From assembly GCA_030833905.1 (NCBI GenBank), contig JAURGG010000009.1:1-36559 (forward strand): 36,559 bases of DNA, given 5' to 3'. How positions within the stretch are numbered: position 1 is the first letter of the stretch; each line of letters starts with the position of its first letter. Positions 33,114-36,559 of this stretch are shown piece by piece. Source of the DNA: Schleiferiaceae bacterium (GTDB lineage: Bacteria > Bacteroidota > Bacteroidia > Flavobacteriales > Schleiferiaceae). The notes beneath the pieces are model-generated. The model searched no databases and was not told the DNA's origin. It saw only the letters and a list, made by a program, of their open reading frames with translations. The position numbers and the translations under genes are program-made.

Positions 33114-34067
33114 TTAGTTTTTGAGGTAGCGGTGAACCTGAGGGGCAACACCGCCCGCTTTCTCGCTGAGGAGCACGTATGTTCCGTCCTGGAGCCAGGC
33201 GAAAATTTCGCCTTGCGCCTCTTGATCGGTATACGGTAGCTGGGTAGGTACGCGCTGAAGCACATCGCATGCTGCTTCATTTGGAGCAGCATCCCAGTAG
33301 TACAGCCGGCCGTAGCTGCGTACCACAATCGGCGACTGACCGTTGGGAAGCCGCAGTCGATCAGCGCCCGTGGTCATGAACAAAGGCAGGTCCCCAAGAA
33401 ACTGTGCGGTGTCGCGCGTTTGGTTTGGCTCTGATGGGAGCACGTACACCCGATTGCGAAAATCCCGCTTGGAGACGATGTAGAGCTGGCCGTCGGTCGG
33501 GTCTGCAAAGAGGGATTCGGCGTCGCGCGGTCCGTCGGGGTAGACGTAGGTCCAGACTTTTGTTTGCGCCGGTTGGTAGGTGACCGCAGGGGCACCTGAG
33601 GTGTCTACCGCCACGGGCTCTGGGAGCGCGTAAACGTGGTATTCAGGGTGTACGGCGTCGTTGTCGCCGATTTCAGCTATGCCAAGCCAGCGCTGCCCGT
33701 TCGAATCAGTCCAGTGCGCGAGGTCCTCCCAGTCGCGGTTCGCCCAACCCGTGGTGAGCTGAAGTCGGCTCAGGACGTTGCCGTTGCGCACGTTGACGAG
33801 GTAGAGCATAGGGCCGGCTCCGCCATCCTCAATCGCCCACATCGCGTGGGGTGCCCACGAGCAGTGCACGGCTCCGGATGCTTCGTCAAGTGCCACGGTG
33901 CTGCTGCTCCACTGCGGAACCGTATCAAACCCCGGCTGCGTCGCAAGCTTTGCCACGTCAAAGTTCACCGAAAAGGGCACGTAGGGTTCTGGTTGGGGTT
34001 CACGGCAGGATTGGGCAGCAGCTACCGCGGGTAGCAAAATCCACACGAAAAGGTTAAACGGACGCAT
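33114..34067 (-). CDS. Secreted beta-propeller-like protein
   Basis: The 317-residue product has a signal peptide (MRPFNLFVWILLPAVAAAQ), and a Cys (QSC) follows that could make it a lipoprotein, although the lipobox is poor. Motifs NRDWEDLAHW, LGIAEIGDNDAVHPEYHVYALPEP, DAESLFADPTDGQLYIVSKR and VVRSYGRLYYW match a group of secreted Bacteroidota proteins that look like phytase-like or SdiA-regulated-type beta-propellers. The activity of this group is not known to me. Start at ATG 34067 is supported by the signal peptide and by TAGGTTTG ending 3 nt upstream. It is divergent from the acidic protein gene. Confidence 0.7.
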   Translation of the reverse strand: MRPFNLFVWILLPAVAAAQSCREPQPEPYVPFSVNFDVAKLATQPGFDTVPQWSSSTVALDEASGAVHCSWAPHAMWAIEDGGAGPMLYLVNVRNGNVLSRLQLTTGWANRDWEDLAHWTDSNGQRWLGIAEIGDNDAVHPEYHVYALPEPVAVDTSGAPAVTYQPAQTKVWTYVYPDGPRDAESLFADPTDGQLYIVSKRDFRNRVYVLPSEPNQTRDTAQFLGDLPLFMTTGADRLRLPNGQSPIVVRSYGRLYYWDAAPNEAACDVLQRVPTQLPYTDQEAQGEIFAWLQDGTYVLLSEKAGGVAPQVHRYLKN

Positions 34068-34070
34068 GTA

Positions 34071-34078
34071 CAAACCTA
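34071..34078 (-). promoter_or_regulatory. Candidate -7 element of the propeller-like gene
   Basis: The minus strand reads TAGGTTTG, an exact TAnnTTTG match ending 3 nt before the ATG at 34067, which predicts a leaderless transcript. Confidence 0.45.
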
Positions 34079-34204
34079 CAACGGCTCGTTGGCGGAATTC
34101 GTGAAAAACTCCTTTTGATTGGATGCGCACCGCGACGCTGCGGTCGCTACCTTGTGGTCCGGTGGACAACCTGTGCACCAATTCACCATTAAACCCGACA
34201 ACCT

Positions 34205-34507
34205 ATGAGCCAGCCTACTGCCCAGCAGATTCTCGACACCCTTTGCGATGCCTACGGCACCACGTTGGCCGAAGTCATGTCAAACCTCGATGCCGAATCA
34301 GATATTCCGGCCGAGGTACAAGCCGCCGAAGAAGTCATGAAGATGGTCTTCAGCGGAATCATCAACGAAGCGTTTGACGAGGGCCGCGCCCGCACCGTCG
34401 AAATGGAAAAAGATGACCAGTTCGGTATTTTGATCGACGAAGACTTTCTCGAAGAGATCGGATTTGAACTCGATTTCGACGAAGTCGACGAGGACGAAGA
34501 AGAATAA
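34205..34507 (+). CDS. Small acidic protein of unknown function
   Basis: The 100-residue product is strongly acidic, especially the end (DEDFLEEIGFELDFDEVDEDEEE without its middle is still nearly all Asp/Glu and hydrophobics). It has no signal peptide or membrane segment. The N-terminal half (QQILDTLCDAYGTTLAEVMSNL) looks helical. I do not recognise a family. Coding is supported by the codon pattern resembling neighbours and by a good terminator 120 nt downstream. It stands alone between a divergent gene and a hairpin. A possible upstream promoter is unclear; TACCTTGT near 34148 is a poor -7 match. Confidence 0.6.
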   Translation: MSQPTAQQILDTLCDAYGTTLAEVMSNLDAESDIPAEVQAAEEVMKMVFSGIINEAFDEGRARTVEMEKDDQFGILIDEDFLEEIGFELDFDEVDEDEEE

Positions 34508-34626
34508 CCCAAATTTTACCTGCACCTAAGCTCGCGGCACGTCCTTTGCTTTCAGAGGTTCGGAACCGCTTCTCGCTCTGCGTTTCGTAGTGTGTTAAGG
34601 TGTTAAGGTATATTGGTTCCCCTAGA

Positions 34627-34651
34627 AGCCCGCAGCAATGCGGGCTTTTTT
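34627..34651 (+). terminator. Intrinsic terminator downstream of the acidic gene
   Basis: AGCCCGC (34627-34633) pairs with GCGGGCT (34640-34646) around a 6-nt loop, and a run of six T follows. It points rightward and would end the acidic-protein transcript just before the next promoter. Confidence 0.85.
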
Positions 34652-34653
34652 GG

Positions 34654-34661
34654 TACATTTA
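34654..34661 (+). promoter_or_regulatory. Candidate -7 element of the GT-C gene
   Basis: TACATTTA differs from TAnnTTTG at the last base and ends 3 nt before the ATG. It starts 2 nt after the terminator T run, so termination and initiation are packed together. Confidence 0.4.
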
Positions 34662-34664
34662 GGA

Positions 34665-36017
34665 ATGGTTCGTTCAAAAACTGTGTTTTGGTTGGTGGCG
34701 GTGGTCGCAGTGGTGGTCACCTTTTGGCAGCAACCTTGGGCCGTGCGGGGCGACTACGTGCGCAACCAGGTCATTTCGTACGATGTGGCAGGCTACTACG
34801 CCTACCTCCCGATGGTGTTCATTGAGGGCGACATGCGACTCGAGAAGCCTTGGAAGTACGACATGATCCAGCTCGTAGGCGTGCACGAACACCCCGAATC
34901 GGGCGGACGCCACCTCAAGTTCACCATGGGAATGTCGGTGCTTTACGCGCCGTTCTTTGCTGCTTCCCACGCCTACGCCCTGGCCACGAATCCGGCCGAG
35001 GCCCACGGCTTTTCGATGCCCTATCGCGTCGGAATCGCCCTCGCTGGCCTCTTCTACCCGCTTTTGGGCCTTTCCCTACTTCGGCGGGTGCTGCGCCACT
35101 ACGTGCCCGATGCGGCCATTGCGTGGACGCTCGTCGCGCTCTTTTTGGGCACCAACCTCTTTTACTACGGAACCTACCGCGGCGCCATGAGCCACGGGGC
35201 CACCTTCATGCTCACCGCGGCGATGCTGTTTCACGCCGACCTATGGCGCCGTCGCGAACAGGCCTGGCGGCTACTGGTACTGGGAGCCCTTGCGGGCCTC
35301 ATCGTACTGATTCGTCCCGTCAACGTCCTGATTCCGATTGCGGTGGCCGGAATGTTCACCCTCGACGGCCGACTGCCCAAGGGCTTGCTCACCGAAAAGC
35401 GACTCGCTTGGGCCGTGGGGGTGGCGGTCGCGGTCGGAATTCCGCAACTCATTTACTGGAAGCTCAGTACCGACCACTGGCTGGTTTGGTCCTACGGGCG
35501 CGAGGGATTTTTTTGGGCGGAACCAGCCTGGATTCAGGGTCTATTCAGTTGGCGCAAAGGCTGGATGCTGTACACCCCAATGGCCGCGTTCATGATTTTT
35601 GGATTTTGGGGACTGGCTCGAAAAAAACCAACTTGGGGACTTGTGGTGGGGCTCTACCTCATTGCTCATACCTACATCACTTTTTGCTGGTGGGCCTGGT
35701 GGTACGGCGGGGGCTTCGGATCCCGTCCCATGATCGATATGTACGGGCTGCTGGCGGTTCCGTTGGCGGTGTACTTCCAGCGTATGCTCGAGGAATCCCC
35801 TGCGTGGCTCCGCCGGTTAAGCCTTGCCGCTGTGGTGGGGCTTGTAGGGCTCAATCTGGTTCAAACCTACCAGTACAATTCCGGGTTCATTCACCACGAC
35901 AGCATGACCCGCGAGGCCTACTTCGAAGTACTTCAAACGTTTGACTACCCCCGCACGGAGTCCCTCGACACGCCCGACTACGAGTCGGCGCTCGAGGGGC
36001 GGGCTGAGCGCTACTAA
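34665..36017 (+). CDS. Multi-pass membrane glycosyltransferase-like protein (GT-C type)
   Basis: The 450-residue product has about ten transmembrane segments, including about 8-24, 82-98, 116-136, 150-170, 204-230, 250-268, 300-320, 328-346 and 385-405. The first periplasmic loop carries acidic and aromatic residues (SYDVAGYYAYLPMVFIEGD), as expected for the catalytic loop of GT-C enzymes that use polyprenyl-phosphate sugars. The late segment WWAWWYGGGFGSRPMIDMYGLLAVPL is typical of the ArnT/PMT-like RgtA/B/C/D proteins of Bacteroidota. The acceptor is unknown. I chose ATG 34665 over a frame start at 34638 because the latter overlaps the terminator. A bidirectional hairpin follows the stop. 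Confidence 0.75.
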   Translation: MVRSKTVFWLVAVVAVVVTFWQQPWAVRGDYVRNQVISYDVAGYYAYLPMVFIEGDMRLEKPWKYDMIQLVGVHEHPESGGRHLKFTMGMSVLYAPFFAASHAYALATNPAEAHGFSMPYRVGIALAGLFYPLLGLSLLRRVLRHYVPDAAIAWTLVALFLGTNLFYYGTYRGAMSHGATFMLTAAMLFHADLWRRREQAWRLLVLGALAGLIVLIRPVNVLIPIAVAGMFTLDGRLPKGLLTEKRLAWAVGVAVAVGIPQLIYWKLSTDHWLVWSYGREGFFWAEPAWIQGLFSWRKGWMLYTPMAAFMIFGFWGLARKKPTWGLVVGLYLIAHTYITFCWWAWWYGGGFGSRPMIDMYGLLAVPLAVYFQRMLEESPAWLRRLSLAAVVGLVGLNLVQTYQYNSGFIHHDSMTREAYFEVLQTFDYPRTESLDTPDYESALEGRAERY

Positions 36018-36020
36018 ATA

Positions 36021-36049
36021 AAAAACCCGCCGAGCATGAGCTCGGCGGG
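36021..36049. terminator. Bidirectional intrinsic terminator between the GT-C and T9SS genes
   Basis: CCCGCCGAGC (36026-36035) and GCTCGGCGGG (36040-36049) form a perfect 10-bp stem with the loop ATGA. On the minus strand a run of T follows, ideal for ending the T9SS gene. On the plus strand the T content after the stem is low. Confidence 0.85.
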
Positions 36050-36070
36050 CCTTAAATCTGTCGAATCCGC

Positions 36071-36559
36071 TTAGTGGCGGATCAACTTCGCGGTATGGAC
36101 TCCGCGCTCGGTGTGGAGTCGTACGAAGTATGCTCCAGGTGCCCAAGCGGCACTTGGGAGTTCAACCTCACTGCTGCTTACCGATGAAGCAAATACAGGG
36201 CGACCAAGGATGTCGTAGACTTCAACTGACGTCGCATTCGCTCCGTAGGCGCGAACTACCGCGTTGGCTGTAGTCGGGTTCGGAACAAGCTGCAGCTTCA
36301 CCGACTCCACCTCGGGAACCGAAATACTGTAGCCCACCGCATTGAGAACCTTAGCCATACGCGGCAGCGTGTAGGCCATCACTGTGTCGATGTAGAGCAT
36401 AGACTCAGCCTTGATGTTGGGATTCGTTTCGTTCGCCGACAAGGGGTCGTTAGCATCCCACCAATCCCATGGGTTGGCATTGACGCGGAACGGCATCGCC
36501 ATGTTGGGCGGAAGCATGTTAAATGTGTAAATGTTGTCTTGGTTGCCCACGTTGTGCGT
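36071..36559 (-). CDS. T9SS-secreted protein, C-terminal part (cut by window edge)
   Basis: The frame is open to the right edge, so only the last 162 residues are visible. An apparent GTG start at 36550 is not a true start, because the frame continues upstream. The final 75 residues are a type A sorting domain (LQLVPNPTTANAVVRAYG, VEVYDILGRPVF, APGAYFVRLHTERG), indicating export by the type IX system. The preceding segment (PFRVNANPWDWWDANDPLSANET and YIDTVMAYTLPRMAKVLNAVGYS) belongs to the functional domain, which I cannot assign. It converges on the GT-C gene and shares a bidirectional terminator. Confidence 0.85.
   Translation of the reverse strand, partial: THNVGNQDNIYTFNMLPPNMAMPFRVNANPWDWWDANDPLSANETNPNIKAESMLYIDTVMAYTLPRMAKVLNAVGYSISVPEVESVKLQLVPNPTTANAVVRAYGANATSVEVYDILGRPVFASSVSSSEVELPSAAWAPGAYFVRLHTERGVHTAKLIRH

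Larger units (their letters stand above)
34508..34664 (+). other. Intergenic stretch with a tandem 8-bp repeat and a terminator
   Basis: After the acidic gene comes about 80 nt of unassigned sequence. An exact tandem repeat of GTGTTAAG (34592-34599 and 34600-34607) follows, then the terminator at 34627-34651. GGTTCGGAACC near 34560 is a short palindrome. It does not fold as a tRNA. Confidence 0.6.

Noticed and set aside
34540-34620. Possible tRNA, prompted by a GGTTCGGAACC segment
   Set aside because: No acceptor stem, anticodon arm or CCA-like end can be arranged around it. It is only a short palindrome.

Overview
The window comes from a compact, fairly GC-rich (mid-50s % by eye) member of the Bacteroidota, most likely Flavobacteriales and close to the Cryomorphaceae/Schleiferiaceae type of marine bacteria. 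The evidence is lineage-specific gene content (a DUF4270 lipoprotein, three secreted proteins with type IX secretion C-terminal sorting domains, Bacteroidota-style Sco and OmpA-like lipoproteins, two TonB-dependent receptors) and recurrent TAnnTTTG-type -7 promoter elements close to start codons. The family-level placement is inference. I see no rRNA, tRNA, CRISPR array, insertion sequence or phage gene. No gene-free stretch exceeds 160 bases.

Layout. 1-5376: a DUF4270 lipoprotein (cut by the left edge) and a glycogen-synthase N-domain protein run leftward. A divergent run goes rightward: panC, panD, a flippase-like membrane protein and radA, closed by a hairpin. 5428-8038: a leftward operon with a coiled-coil membrane protein, an exonuclease III and an OmpA-like lipoprotein. 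8059-14355: comF, a 1473-residue T9SS-secreted protein and an Ig-like lipoprotein. 14222-15755: an omega-amidase-type hydrolase and a Sco copper chaperone, leftward.

15788-22073 is the most interesting block: mbnP, mbnH, a periplasmic HMA-domain protein, a TonB-dependent receptor and an ABC ATPase, all overlapping or 1 nt apart, then an aldehyde dehydrogenase. With the divergent Sco gene this reads as a copper capture and delivery system: outer-membrane entry, kynurenine-type copper binding by MbnP matured by the di-heme enzyme MbnH, CxxC metal relay, and insertion into cytochrome oxidase. No methanobactin biosynthesis gene is present.

22177-26790 is the translation/transcription operon rimP-nusA-infB (leftward). 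Its promoter overlaps the end of the neighbouring receptor gene, and a terminator-like hairpin sits in the leader. 26891-29181 is a second metal module: a TonB-dependent receptor with His-rich segments and a small His-rich exported protein, probably for zinc or a similar metal. 29301-36559 holds a large T9SS-secreted FnIII/PKD protein, a secreted propeller-like protein, an orphan acidic protein, a GT-C type membrane glycosyltransferase, and the 3' end of another T9SS-secreted protein cut by the right edge.
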